Source of the DNA: Halovulum marinum | GTDB lineage: Bacteria > Pseudomonadota > Alphaproteobacteria > Rhodobacterales > Rhodobacteraceae | Reading direction: 5' to 3' | Assembly: GCF_009697225.1 (NCBI RefSeq) | Contig: NZ_WIND01000011.1 | Span: 60,218-124,217, forward strand | DNA length: 64,000 nucleotides | Part shown: positions 54,390-63,039 of the stretch, one piece after another | How positions within the stretch are numbered: the first letter of the stretch is position 1 | Layout: each line of letters begins with the position of its first letter | Program-made: the position numbers and the translations under genes | Notes under the pieces: model-generated | The model's input: only the letters and a program-made list of their open reading frames with translations | Told to the model about the DNA's origin: nothing | Databases searched by the model: none

Positions 54390-56185
54390 TCCGCGTTCTC
54401 CAGTTTCTTGGCATAGCCGCGCGGGGTGTACAGCCGCCAGCCCCCGGCCCCGGCGGAGCGGTCTCCGGTCGGGAAGGCACGGCTCTGGCTGGCGCCGATC
54501 AGCACCACGGTCAGCATGTCGACCTCGCCGGTCTGCAGCGTCGCCAGCGTCCGGCGGGTCAGCCTCTCGTCCGGGCGGCCGAGGTTCGAGGCCAGCAGAA
54601 CCGGCGTTCCCGCAGGGCGATGCGTCAGCAGGATCTGCCGCGCCTCCTCCAGCAGGGTGCGGCGGCGGCGGGAGACGGGGTTGTAGAAGGCGATCACGAA
54701 ATCGCCCTCGGCGGCGGCGCGCAGGCGTTTGACGATGGCCTCGCGCGGGGTCAGCAGGTCGCTCAGGCTGATGGCGCAGAAGTCGTGGCCCAGCAGCGCC
54801 CCGGCACGGGCCGAGGCCGCCTGCAGCGCCGAGATCCCCGGCGCGTTGACGATCTCCACCCGCCGCGCGGCATCGCTGACGCCGCCCTTGTCCGGGTCGC
54901 GGTCCAGCAGTTCGGCCACCAGCGCGCCCATGGCGAAGATCCCGCCGTCGCCCGAGCAGACCAGCGCCACGTCGCGCCCCTGCGCCGCCGACTCCAGCGC
55001 ATGGCGGCAGCGGGCCTCCTCCTCGCCCAGCGCAAAGGTCTTGCGCGGCGTGTTCGCCGCCAGCGGCCCCAGCAGATCGAGGTAGAGACCATAGCCCACC
55101 AGCTCGTCCGCCTCGGCGATCAGCCGGGTCGCCTCCGGCGTGCGCCAGCCCGCATCGCCCGGCCCGATCCCGACGACCGAGACCTTGCCCCGCTTCCGAC
55201 CCTGTTGCGGGGCGGACCCGATCCGCGCCACGGCGCAGGTCGCCTCGGTTGTGCGCTGCTTCGGCACGATCAGCGCGCCATCCGGCCCGGCGGCGGCCAG
55301 CGCCGCGCCCTCGCTGACGCCGTGACAGCCGACTTCGGTGAACACCACGTCCGACGGGGTTTCCAGCCGGGGCGTTTCGGCCTCCAGCACGTCGGCGGGG
55401 AAGAAGCGTGCGGGCACGCCCAGATGCGCGGCCAGCGCATGCACGGCGGCCTCGTCGGCCTTCAGGTCCAGCGACACCACGCAGGACACCGCGAACGGCG
55501 ACAGCCCCGCCTCGGCCAGCGTCCTGCCCGCCAGCGAGATCAGCCCCTCGGTATCCGCGTTCCGGGCGCAGCCCACCCCAATCGCAAGGTCCTGCCGCCG
55601 CCAGACCAGCGAGGGCAGCCCCGCAACCGTCAGTACCACGGGCGCATGTTCGTCCGGGGCTGCCACCCGGCGTACCGCCAGCTCCCCCAGCCATGCCGCT
55701 TCGCCGGACAGGGTTGCCGTTGCGCCGTCCAGCAGCGCGCGGGCTACGGGCTTGGCATCTTCGGGGTTCTCCAGCCGCCAGCCCTCGGGCGGCTCGTCCA
55801 GCGCGACGCCGAGGCCGAGATCGCCGGCCGTGGTGATCGCGGCCGCCCCGCCCAGCAGGTCGGCGATCCGCCGCGCCAGCGCGTTCGCGCCGTGGTGCCC
55901 GCCCAGCAGCGGAACGGCGGCCGAGCCATCCTCGGCCACCGCCACCACCGCCGGTTCGGCGCGCTTGTCGCCCAGCAGCGGGGCCAGCGTGCGGATCAGG
56001 ATGCCCGCGGCGCAGACGCCGACGATGGGCCGGCTGGCGGCGAACAGGCCGCGCAATTGGTCGGCCACGCCGCGGGCGCCGAGCCGGTGCAGATCTCCGC
56101 CAAGTTCGACGGCCAGCCGTTCGCCCAGGGGCGCGGCGCCGGCGGTCAGTGTCACGATCGCGGGAGTCTTGTCAGGAACCGGCAT
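54386..56185 (-). CDS. CbiG-CobJ fusion: cobalt-precorrin 5A hydrolase and precorrin-3B C17-methyltransferase
   Basis: This 599-aa fusion has an N-terminal CbiG half (about residues 1-335), with [32 protein letters not shown] and [17 protein letters not shown], and C-terminal [13 protein letters not shown] CobJ/CbiH methylase half follows (about 340-599): [30 protein letters not shown] [14 protein letters not shown] and [24 protein letters not shown]. CobJ/CbiH contracts the ring with a lactone; CbiG opens the lactone and loses acetaldehyde in the cobalt-early route. CobM/CbiF, which acts between the two steps, is encoded next. Confidence 0.92.
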   Translation of the reverse strand: MPVPDKTPAIVTLTAGAAPLGERLAVELGGDLHRLGARGVADQLRGLFAASRPIVGVCAAGILIRTLAPLLGDKRAEPAVVAVAEDGSAAVPLLGGHHGANALARRIADLLGGAAAITTAGDLGLGVALDEPPEGWRLENPEDAKPVARALLDGATATLSGEAAWLGELAVRRVAAPDEHAPVVLTVAGLPSLVWRRQDLAIGVGCARNADTEGLISLAGRTLAEAGLSPFAVSCVVSLDLKADEAAVHALAAHLGVPARFFPADVLEAETPRLETPSDVVFTEVGCHGVSEGAALAAAGPDGALIVPKQRTTEATCAVARIGSAPQQGRKRGKVSVVGIGPGDAGWRTPEATRLIAEADELVGYGLYLDLLGPLAANTPRKTFALGEEEARCRHALESAAQGRDVALVCSGDGGIFAMGALVAELLDRDPDKGGVSDAARRVEIVNAPGISALQAASARAGALLGHDFCAISLSDLLTPREAIVKRLRAAAEGDFVIAFYNPVSRRRRTLLEEARQILLTHRPAGTPVLLASNLGRPDERLTRRTLATLQTGEVDMLTVVLIGASQSRAFPTGDRSAGAGGWRLYTPRGYAKKLENAE

Positions 56186-56873
56186 GCGGGTCGTCTCCGG
56201 GAACCAGGATCATCGAGAAATAGGGGGCGGTATCGGGCGCCTCGGCCAGCGGCATCGCCTGCTGGTGCGGCAGGCTGGCGTGAGAGACAAAGGCCGCGCG
56301 CCTTTCCAGCCCGGCCTCGGCCAGCAGGGCGCGCACGCGCGGCAGGTGCCGCCCGACCTTCATGATCGCCAGCGCGCCGGGCCGCGCGATCAGCGCGCGC
56401 AACTCGTCGTCGGGCAGGGTGGCGGGCAGGGCGCTCAGCACCTCGTTGCGGGCGCAGAGCGGCCGTTGCACCGCCGCCGCGCAGGCGGTCATCGAGGTCA
56501 CGCCGGGCACGATCCGAACCGGCGTCCGCCCGGCAAGCCGGGCGAACAGGTACATGAACGAGCCGTAGAAGAACGGATCGCCCTCGCACAGCACGACGAC
56601 ATCGCCGTGCTGCAGCGCCTCGGCGATCTCGTCGGCGGCGCGGTCGTAGATCGCCTGCGCCGGGAAGCGTTCGCTTCGCATCGGGATCACGATCGGGATC
56701 TCGCGCGCAGCTTTCGGGATGAACGCGGCGACGATCGACCGGGCGAAGCTGGCGCCCGAGTCCGGCGCCGGATAGGCCACGGTCACGGCAGAGGAAATCA
56801 GCCGGTGCGCCTTGAGTGTCAGCAATTCGGGATCGCCTGGTCCGACGCCCACGCCGTAGAGGGTCCCGCTCAT
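56172..56873 (-). CDS. cobI: Precorrin-2 C20-methyltransferase (CobI/CbiL)
   Basis: The 233-aa tetrapyrrole methylase has GVGVGPGDPELLTLKAHRLI, VVLCEGDPFFYGSFMYLFARL and VPGVTSMTACAAAVQRPLC. The C20-methyltransferase-type PFFYGS and the short C-terminal lid support CobI. The start overlaps cobL by 4 bp and the 3' end overlaps the CbiG-CobJ fusion by 14 bp. Confidence 0.93.
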   Translation of the reverse strand: MSGTLYGVGVGPGDPELLTLKAHRLISSAVTVAYPAPDSGASFARSIVAAFIPKAAREIPIVIPMRSERFPAQAIYDRAADEIAEALQHGDVVVLCEGDPFFYGSFMYLFARLAGRTPVRIVPGVTSMTACAAAVQRPLCARNEVLSALPATLPDDELRALIARPGALAIMKVGRHLPRVRALLAEAGLERRAAFVSHASLPHQQAMPLAEAPDTAPYFSMILVPGDDPHAGS

Positions 56874-58066
56874 TTCGCCCACACCCACTGTGTCACCGGC
56901 ATCATCGGTTTCCAGCCCCGGAACGGGCCGACCGGTTCCGCGCGCGAAACCTGAAGCCGGGTCAGCGTCCCGCCCAGCCGGGCATGGGCGGCGATCAGCA
57001 GCGCCTCGGATTCCAGCGTCACCGCGTTCGCCACCAGCCGCCCTGCCGGGGTCAGCGCCGCGACGGCGGCGTCGATTGCCGCATCCGACAGCCCGCCGCC
57101 CAGGAACACCGCGTCGGGGCGCGGCAGGCCGTCCAGAGCCTCGGGCGCGCGGCCCTCGATCAACTGCAACCGGGGCGCGCCCAGCCGCTGGGCGTTGCGT
57201 GCCGCCATCGCCCGCCGCCCGGCCAGAGGCTCGATCCCGACCGCCACCCCGTCGCGCGCCAGCCGCAGCCATTCCACCGCGACCGAGCCGCAGCCGCAGC
57301 CCACGTCCCACAGCACCGCGCCGCGGCGGGGCGCAAGCCGGGCGAGGGTCAGCGCCCGCACCTCCTGTTTGGTCATCTTGCCGTCATGCTCGAACGCGTC
57401 ATCCGGCAGCCCCGGCCCGCGCGGCAGCACCCGCGCGCCGGGGGTGACGACGCATTCGACCGCCAGCGTGTTGAAATCCGGGCTGTCGGCGGCCCAGGCT
57501 TTCGCCACCCCGTCCACCCGGCTTTCGCGCGGCCCGCCCAGCGCGCCCAGCACCGTCAGCCTGCTGTCGCCCAGCCCGGCCTCGGTCAGCAGCACCGCGA
57601 CCTCGCCCGGAGTGCCCCCGTCCCGCGTCAGCATCAGCAGCCGCACGCCGGGGGCGAAGAACGGGATCGCCTGCTCGACCGGGCGGCCATGCACGGTCAG
57701 GGTTTCCACATCCGCAAGGCTCCAGCCCATGCGGCAGGCGGCCCATTGGAAGGCCGAGATCTGCGGGTGAAACGTGACCTGATCCGCCGGGATCGCCCGC
57801 AGGATCCGCGCCCCGACCGAGTACCAGAGCGGATCGCCGGTCACCAGGATCACCAGCCGCTGACCCCGGTGCGCCCGGATCTCGTCGATCATCGCATCGA
57901 AGGGCGAGGGCCAGGACAGCCGCCTTGCCGTGACGTTGGGGCTGAGCGCATGATGCCGGTCGCCGCCGATGATCACCTCGGCGGCCTCGACCACGGCACG
58001 GGCGGCGGGGGTCAGCGCGTCCATCCCGTCCTCGCCGATGCCGACGATATCCAGCCAGGCGGTCAC
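56870..58066 (-). CDS. cobL: Precorrin-6Y C5,15-methyltransferase (CobL)
   Basis: The 398-aa bifunctional enzyme has an N-terminal tetrapyrrole methylase (WLDIVGIGEDGMDALTPAAR; ILVTGDPLWYSVGARI). A C-terminal Rossmann methyltransferase/decarboxylase (CbiT-like) has the SAM loop LWDVGCGCGSVAVEWL. It methylates C5 and C15 and removes the acetate carboxyl at C12. A single fused protein, versus separate CbiE and CbiT, is the CobL form. Confidence 0.95.
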   Translation of the reverse strand: MTAWLDIVGIGEDGMDALTPAARAVVEAAEVIIGGDRHHALSPNVTARRLSWPSPFDAMIDEIRAHRGQRLVILVTGDPLWYSVGARILRAIPADQVTFHPQISAFQWAACRMGWSLADVETLTVHGRPVEQAIPFFAPGVRLLMLTRDGGTPGEVAVLLTEAGLGDSRLTVLGALGGPRESRVDGVAKAWAADSPDFNTLAVECVVTPGARVLPRGPGLPDDAFEHDGKMTKQEVRALTLARLAPRRGAVLWDVGCGCGSVAVEWLRLARDGVAVGIEPLAGRRAMAARNAQRLGAPRLQLIEGRAPEALDGLPRPDAVFLGGGLSDAAIDAAVAALTPAGRLVANAVTLESEALLIAAHARLGGTLTRLQVSRAEPVGPFRGWKPMMPVTQWVWAK

Positions 58067-58488
58067 CGGCAGGCCCTCATCACGTTCTCCAGCTCGCCTA
58101 CGTCCACCGGGATCTCTCCCTGTACCAGCCGGCGTACATGCGCCAGCAACGACAGCCGCGCCGGAGACGGCTCCCGGACCACGCGGATCCCCTGCCCCGT
58201 GTCGTACATGTCCAGGTGGTCGCGGAAATTCTGCCGCGCACGGGTCAACGAATACCGGTGGTTCGGCCCGCCGCGCACCTCGCCGGCGTCGGCCGCGTCC
58301 TGGCCGTCATCCTCCCACCAGCAGACGGCGCAGCAGTCATAGCCTTCGCGGAAGGTCAGCGTCGGCAGGTGGCAGCAGGGGCAGAGGAACCGCTCGCCCA
58401 GCTTCCAGTACAGCTTGCCCGCATGGCCGGGCACCTGTTCCATCCGGTCGCGCAAGGGGGCCATGTAGTCGGGCAGCGGCGCGATCAC
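58063..58488 (-). CDS. CPCC-family cysteine-rich protein inside the cob operon
   Basis: The 141-aa protein has [10 protein letters not shown] and [18 protein letters not shown] followed by [16 protein letters not shown]. This is the CPCC cysteine-rich domain pattern (PF14206-like), a probable zinc-binding fold of unknown function. It overlaps cobL and cobH by 4 bp each, so it is translated as part of the cobalamin operon. A role in metal or tetrapyrrole handling is only an inference from position. Confidence 0.85.
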   Translation of the reverse strand: MIAPLPDYMAPLRDRMEQVPGHAGKLYWKLGERFLCPCCHLPTLTFREGYDCCAVCWWEDDGQDAADAGEVRGGPNHRYSLTRARQNFRDHLDMYDTGQGIRVVREPSPARLSLLAHVRRLVQGEIPVDVGELENVMRACR

Positions 58489-59120
58489 GTTCCGTCCCCC
58501 CGCAGCCCCAGCGCCGCCGCGTTCACCGCCGCCGCCGCCATCGCCGACCCGCCACGCCGCCCCGGCAATGTCGCGAACGGCACGCCGCGCGGGTGGGCGG
58601 CCAGTTCCGCCTTGGATTCCGCCGCGCCGACGAAGCCGACTGGAAAGCCGAATATGGCTGCGGGCATATCGGCGCCCTCGTCCAGCAGTTCCAGCAGGCG
58701 GAAAAGGGCGGTTGGGGCGTTGCCGATGGCGACCACCGCGCCGCCCAGCCGGTCCGCCAGCAGCTCGGTCGCCGCCGCCGAGCGGGTGTTGCCGATCGTC
58801 CGCGCCAAGTCCGGCACGCGCGGGTCGTCGATGGCCGTCACCACCTCGTTGCCCGGAAGCCCCCGCCGGATCACCCCGCCCGCGACCATCCTGCAGTCGC
58901 AGATCACAGGCGCGCCCGAGGCCAGCGCCGCCCGCGCCGCCGCGACCACGCCGGGCGCGGCCACCAGCGTCTCGGCGACATCCACCATCCCGCAGGCGTG
59001 GATCAGCCGCACCGCCAGCTCGGCCTCGTCCGCCGCGAACCGGTCCAGCGCCGCCTCGCCCCGCACGGTGGCGAAGCTTTGCGCATAGATCGCCTTGGGG
59101 TCGCGGACGTAGTCGATCAC
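58485..59120 (-). CDS. cobH: Precorrin-8X methylmutase
   Basis: The 211-aa isomerase moves the C11 methyl to C12 to give hydrogenobyrinate. The [10 protein letters not shown] motif holds the active-site His; [18 protein letters not shown] and a final [33 protein letters not shown] are family signatures. It lies between cbiX and the CPCC gene with 4-bp overlaps. Confidence 0.96.
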   Translation of the reverse strand: MIDYVRDPKAIYAQSFATVRGEAALDRFAADEAELAVRLIHACGMVDVAETLVAAPGVVAAARAALASGAPVICDCRMVAGGVIRRGLPGNEVVTAIDDPRVPDLARTIGNTRSAAATELLADRLGGAVVAIGNAPTALFRLLELLDEGADMPAAIFGFPVGFVGAAESKAELAAHPRGVPFATLPGRRGGSAMAAAAVNAAALGLRGDGT

Positions 59121-60292
59121 CCCCTGGCCTTCAGGTGCTTGCGCACGCTCTCCGGTCCCAGCGGGTGGTCGGCGTGCGGATAGGGCGGGTGGTGGTGCCC
59201 GTGCCCGTGATCATGCCCGTGATCATGCCCGTGCCCGTGATCGTGATCGTGATCGTGCGCGTGGTGATGGTGGTGATGCCCGTGGCCATCGCCATGATCG
59301 TGGTCATGATGATGGTGGTGATCCATGTCCAGCCGGCACGCGCCGGTGCAGAAATGGTCGCACAGCGCACAGTCGGCGACGTTGGAGCCGGGCGCGCTCG
59401 CCCCCTGCCCCTCGACATGGTGGTGATGGCTTTCCTGCGGCATCCCGACCTCGGCCTCGAAGCCCAGCACCTGCGCGCGGTACTTGCACATGCCGCAGTT
59501 CATCGCCGTGTCGCCGGACAGGATCCCGGTCACCCGCTCGGCGAAGGTTTCCAGCACCTTGGGGTGGTCGCCCAGGTAACCCGCCTTGACGAACTGGGTG
59601 CCCGGGGTGCGCCCGGCCACCATGTCGGTAAAGCCGTAGATGCGGTTGATCAGCACGCCGGTGAACAGGAAATAGGGGAACACGACGATGCGGCGATAGC
59701 CCAGCCTGGCGGCGTGTTCCAGGCACGGCTCGACCAGCGGGAAGGTGACGCCGGAGTATCCGACCTCGCACCAGCCGAAGCCCATGCCCTCCCACAGCAG
59801 CCGCGCGACCTTGGAGACGTTGGCGTTCGCGTCCGGGTCGCTCGCCCCGCGGCCGATGACGACAAGGCAGGTCTCGTGCCGGGGCACCGCGCCCTGCTTG
59901 TCGGCCTCGGCCAGCGCGTCCTCGATCCGGCCGGCGGCGGCGGCGATCATGCGCGGGTCGACGCCCAGATCGCGGCCGTAGTCGATCCTGACCCCATGCT
60001 CGGCGGCATATGTGTTCAGCACCGTCGGAATGTCGTTCTTGGCGTGCATGGCGGCGAACAGCATGCCCGGCACGGCCAGGATATGGTCGCAGCCATTTTC
60101 GCGCAGATTGTCCAGCCCCTGCCGGATCACCGGGTTGGCGAATTCGAGATAGCCGTAGTCCACCGGCCACTCGGGCGGCAGATAGGCGGGCAGCTGCCGT
60201 GCCAGCGTCGCGAACTCGTCCACCGCCGCCTGGCTGCGCGAGCCGTGGCCGCAGATCATCACCCCGACCTTGCCTGTCGATCGGGGCGTCAT
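59117..60292 (-). CDS. cbiX: Sirohydrochlorin cobaltochelatase CbiX, long form
   Basis: The 391-aa chelatase has two tandem CbiX repeats ([19 protein letters not shown] and, near residue 145, [21 protein letters not shown]). It then has an Fe-S-type [15 protein letters not shown] and a second Cys cluster ([16 protein letters not shown]). The C-terminal tail has over 30 His residues mixed with Asp and Gly (from about residue 326). Long His-rich CbiX proteins put Co(II) into sirohydrochlorin, the first step of the cobalt-early pathway; the tail probably stores metal. It overlaps both neighbours by 4 bp. Confidence 0.92.
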   Translation of the reverse strand: MTPRSTGKVGVMICGHGSRSQAAVDEFATLARQLPAYLPPEWPVDYGYLEFANPVIRQGLDNLRENGCDHILAVPGMLFAAMHAKNDIPTVLNTYAAEHGVRIDYGRDLGVDPRMIAAAAGRIEDALAEADKQGAVPRHETCLVVIGRGASDPDANANVSKVARLLWEGMGFGWCEVGYSGVTFPLVEPCLEHAARLGYRRIVVFPYFLFTGVLINRIYGFTDMVAGRTPGTQFVKAGYLGDHPKVLETFAERVTGILSGDTAMNCGMCKYRAQVLGFEAEVGMPQESHHHHVEGQGASAPGSNVADCALCDHFCTGACRLDMDHHHHHDHDHGDGHGHHHHHHAHDHDHDHGHGHDHGHDHGHGHHHPPYPHADHPLGPESVRKHLKARG

Positions 60293-60513
60293 CGCGCCGG
60301 GGCCTCCTCGGCGGCGCCGTCACCGTCCCCGGTCTCGGCGTGCTTGCCCTTGCGCCCGCGCAGCCCGGCCCAGGCGGCCAGGCCGATGGCGACGCCCAGC
60401 GCGCCCAGCGCGATCCAGTGGTCGTGCCCGGCGGCATCGACGATATGGCCCGGATCCGCCAGCGCGGGGCCTGCCGCGAACACGGCGGCGACGGTCAGTC
60501 GGGGAAGCGTCAT
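60289..60513 (-). CDS. Small exported membrane protein (DUF6732-like), first cob-operon gene
   Basis: The 74-aa protein has a signal peptide (LTVAAVFAAGPALA), a His-rich mature start (DPGHIVDAAGHDHWIALG), a hydrophobic segment (ALGVAIGLAAWAGLRG) and a charged tail. I associate ADPGH...GHDHW with DUF6732. Its overlap with cbiX and three His residues suggest a role in cobalt supply, but this is inference. The ATG overlaps a short upstream reading without a ribosome site. Confidence 0.78.
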   Translation of the reverse strand: MTLPRLTVAAVFAAGPALADPGHIVDAAGHDHWIALGALGVAIGLAAWAGLRGRKGKHAETGDGDGAAEEAPAR

Positions 60514-60685
60514 CGGCGGCGGCCTTTCCTGTCAAAGCGCCGCATGGCCGAACGGGGCGCCCGCGGGCGCCCTCGACGACGATCCCCCGCACCCCCTGCT
60601 TGGGTCGGCGCGGTCCCAGATCTTCCGCTCAGCCATTCGGCATCGTCGGCTCCTGCGTAGCAGCCGCGCCCTGCCCCGGCAATGC
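60514..60685 (-). other. Presumed promoter/leader of the cob operon
   Basis: These 172 bp lie between the mutY stop and the first operon gene. They hold a GC hairpin made of two adjacent copies of GGGCGCCC (60555-60562 and 60565-60572) and no sequence close to the B12-box AGYCAGRAGACCTGCC, so a cobalamin riboswitch of the usual class is not visible. Regulation of the operon is unresolved. Confidence 0.4.
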
Positions 60686-61729
60686 TCAATCCAGCGCCGC
60701 CAGCCCGGCCTTCAGCGCCTTGCGGAACACGGTGGGCAGCGCGTCGCCCGCGGCATGGCTGGCCGGGTGGAACGCGCCGGACTTCGGTGCCGTGCCCGCC
60801 GGCACCTCGCCCGCCATCACCGTCAGGCGCAGGTGGAAATGGGTGAAGGTGTGCCGCACCTCGACCGGGGCCCGGCGCCAGTCGGCGTCCAGCGGCGGCG
60901 CGGGCTCCGGCGCGGCCTCGGCCCACTCGGTGCCCGGCAGGCCCAGCATGCCGCCCAGCAGGCCGCGGCCGGGCCGCGTCTCCAGCAGCAGCGCGCCGTC
61001 GCTGCGCCGGGCCAGATAGGCGATGCCCTGCCGCACCGGCCTGGCCTGCTTCGGTGCCTTCCGGGGCAGGTCCGGCGCGCTGCCGGACAGCCGCCCGGCG
61101 CAGGCGTCCCGCCACGGGCAGATGCCGCAGGCCGGGTTGCGCGGGGTGCAGATCGTCGCGCCCAGGTCCATCACCGCCTGGGCGTAGTCGCCCGGCCGGA
61201 CATCCGGCGTCAGCTTCGCGGCGGCGGCCTTGATCTCGGGCTTGGCGGCGGGCAGCGGGGTGCGGATGTCGCGCACCCGCGCCATCACCCGCTCGACATT
61301 GCCGTCCACCACCACCGCGCGCCGGTCGAAGGCGATCGCCGCCACCGCCGCCGCCGTGTACGGCCCGATCCCCGGCAGTTCGGCCAGCCCGGCCTCGGTG
61401 TCCGGAAACCTGCCGCCATGCGCGCCGGCGACGACGCGCGCCGCCTTCAGCAGGTTGCGGGCGCGGGCGTAGTAGCCCAGGCCGGCCCAGGCCGACATGA
61501 CCTCGGCATCCTCGGCCGCGGCCAGATCCGCAACCATCGGCCACAACCGGGTGAACTTCGCGAAATACGGCCCCACCGCCGCCACCGTGGTCTGCTGCAG
61601 CATGATCTCGGACAGCCAGACGTGGTAGGGATCGGCGCGCCGCGCGCTGCCCGGCGGCACCCGCCACGGCAGGGCGCGCGCATGGCGGTCGTACCAGTCC
61701 AGCAACGTTCGGGGGGAAGGGTCACGCAA
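60686..61729 (-). CDS. mutY: A/G-specific adenine glycosylase MutY
   Basis: The 347-aa base-excision enzyme removes A paired with 8-oxoG. LSEIMLQQTTVAAVGPYF, the helix-hairpin-helix LPGIGPYTAAAVAAIAF and VDGNVERVMAR precede the four-Cys Fe-S loop (CTPRNPACGICPWRDAC). A C-terminal Nudix-like domain that reads 8-oxoG follows. The start is at 61729. It is divergent from the DUF721 gene. Confidence 0.96.
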   Translation of the reverse strand: MRDPSPRTLLDWYDRHARALPWRVPPGSARRADPYHVWLSEIMLQQTTVAAVGPYFAKFTRLWPMVADLAAAEDAEVMSAWAGLGYYARARNLLKAARVVAGAHGGRFPDTEAGLAELPGIGPYTAAAVAAIAFDRRAVVVDGNVERVMARVRDIRTPLPAAKPEIKAAAAKLTPDVRPGDYAQAVMDLGATICTPRNPACGICPWRDACAGRLSGSAPDLPRKAPKQARPVRQGIAYLARRSDGALLLETRPGRGLLGGMLGLPGTEWAEAAPEPAPPLDADWRRAPVEVRHTFTHFHLRLTVMAGEVPAGTAPKSGAFHPASHAAGDALPTVFRKALKAGLAALD

Positions 61730-61818
61730 GTGTTATTGCCTTTCACGACAGGCTGGGGCTGGTGGTCCGCTCCACAGACGTTAGAATCCGCCCCACACCC
61801 TTGGCGAGGCCCGACCCG

Positions 61819-62358
61819 ATGCGCAAGACCGGCAAGCAGACCCCGACCGCGAAGCGCGTGCGCCGCTTCACGCAGGCCGGCGCGCTGCTGGGCCAGCGCA
61901 TCCAGGGCGCCTCGGCCAAACGCGGCTTTGCCGAAACGCGCCTTCTGACCCGCTGGGCGGAAATCGTCGGTCCCGAACTGGCGCAGGTCGCCCGCCCGCT
62001 GAAGGTCAGCTACACCCGCGAGGGCTTCGGGGCGACGCTGACCGTGGCCTGCGACGGCGCCCGCGCGCCCGAGGTGCAGATGCAGGCCGAGACGATTCGC
62101 CAGCGGGTGAACGCCTGCTACGGCTACAACGCGATCAGCCGCGTGCGCATCGCGCAGGAGGATGGGCAAGGTTTCGCCGAGGCGCAGGCCGCCTTCCTGG
62201 CGCCGAAGCCCGACGCCGCGCCACGCCCGGACCCGAAGGTGCAGGCGCAGGCCGCGCAGGCGGTGGCGGGCGTCGGCGACGACGGGCTGCGCCGCGCGCT
62301 GGAGCTTCTTGGACAGAACGTGATGACCCGCACCGGGTCGCCATCGAAGGAGACCTGA
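61819..62358 (+). CDS. DUF721 protein (DciA-like)
   Basis: The 179-aa protein has the DUF721 domain at its N-terminus (GFAETRLLTRWAEIVGPELAQVARPLKVSYTREGFGATLTVACDG) and a less conserved Ala/Pro-rich C-terminal region. DUF721 is shared with DciA, the ancestral loader of DnaB helicase, but this Rhodobacterales type is untested as far as I know. It lies directly before the DsbA-like gene with no gap. Confidence 0.83.
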   Translation: MRKTGKQTPTAKRVRRFTQAGALLGQRIQGASAKRGFAETRLLTRWAEIVGPELAQVARPLKVSYTREGFGATLTVACDGARAPEVQMQAETIRQRVNACYGYNAISRVRIAQEDGQGFAEAQAAFLAPKPDAAPRPDPKVQAQAAQAVAGVGDDGLRRALELLGQNVMTRTGSPSKET

Positions 62359-63039
62359 ATGACCCTTGTCCGACCCACCCGCCGCGCGCTGCTGCGCGCC
62401 GGCCTCGTCGCCGGCCTGGCGCCGGCCCTGCCGGCGTGGGCGCAGGATGCCGCCACCGACACCGGAACCGACACCGGCGCCGGAACCGACGCCGAAGCCG
62501 GGACCGCGGCCCGCACCGTCGAGGTGATGGCGACCGGCGCCGAGGACGCGCCGGTGACGGTGATCGAATACGCCTCGCTGACCTGCCCGCACTGCGCACG
62601 GTTCCAGACCGACGTGTACCCGCGGCTGAACCAGAACTACATCGAGCCGGGCAAGGTCCGCTTCATCGTGCGCGACGTCTATTTCGACCGGCTCGGGCTG
62701 TGGGCGGCGATGGTGGCGCGCTGCGGCGGCGCCGACAAGTACTTCGGCATCGTCGACCGGCTGTACCAGAAGCAGGGCGACTGGTCGCGCAAGGAGACCG
62801 CGCAGGAGGCGTTGGCGGCGATGTTCGCGATCGGCCGCCAGGCCGGGCTGACCGACGACGCGATGCAGGACTGCGTGCAGGACCAGGCCTGGGCCGAGGC
62901 ACTGGTCGCCGAGTTCCAGAAGAACATGGAGGCCGACCAGGTCGAGGGCACGCCGACCTTCTTCATCGACGGCGAGAAGCAGCCGAACATGCCCTATGAC
63001 GAGTTCGCCGCCCGGCTGGACGAGGCGCTGGGCAGCTAG
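62359..63039 (+). CDS. DsbA-family thiol-disulfide oxidoreductase
   Basis: The 226-aa precursor has a twin-arginine-like signal (TRRALLRAGLVAGLAPALPAWAQ) and a Thr/Asp/Gly-rich linker. The thioredoxin fold carries C76-P-H-C79 (SLTCPHCARF) and a cis-Pro in VEGTPTFFIDG, as in DsbA-type oxidases; the helical insert is present. It oxidises thiols of exported proteins. The start is directly after the DUF721 stop; the 3' end overlaps lpxK by 4 bp. Confidence 0.93.
   Translation: MTLVRPTRRALLRAGLVAGLAPALPAWAQDAATDTGTDTGAGTDAEAGTAARTVEVMATGAEDAPVTVIEYASLTCPHCARFQTDVYPRLNQNYIEPGKVRFIVRDVYFDRLGLWAAMVARCGGADKYFGIVDRLYQKQGDWSRKETAQEALAAMFAIGRQAGLTDDAMQDCVQDQAWAEALVAEFQKNMEADQVEGTPTFFIDGEKQPNMPYDEFAARLDEALGS

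Noticed and set aside
59166..59340. Tandem repeat or CRISPR-like array in the GTGATCATG-rich stretch
   Set aside because: It is the codon pattern of the His/Asp/Gly tail of CbiX; there are no spacers.
60514..60685. Cobalamin riboswitch before the cob operon
   Set aside because: No good match to the B12 box or the GCCACTG core on the minus strand.
58568..61948. 1,126-codon open frame on the plus strand across cobH-cbiX-mutY
   Set aside because: Antisense shadow of GC-rich genes; the minus strand holds complete, motif-bearing proteins with 4-bp overlaps.
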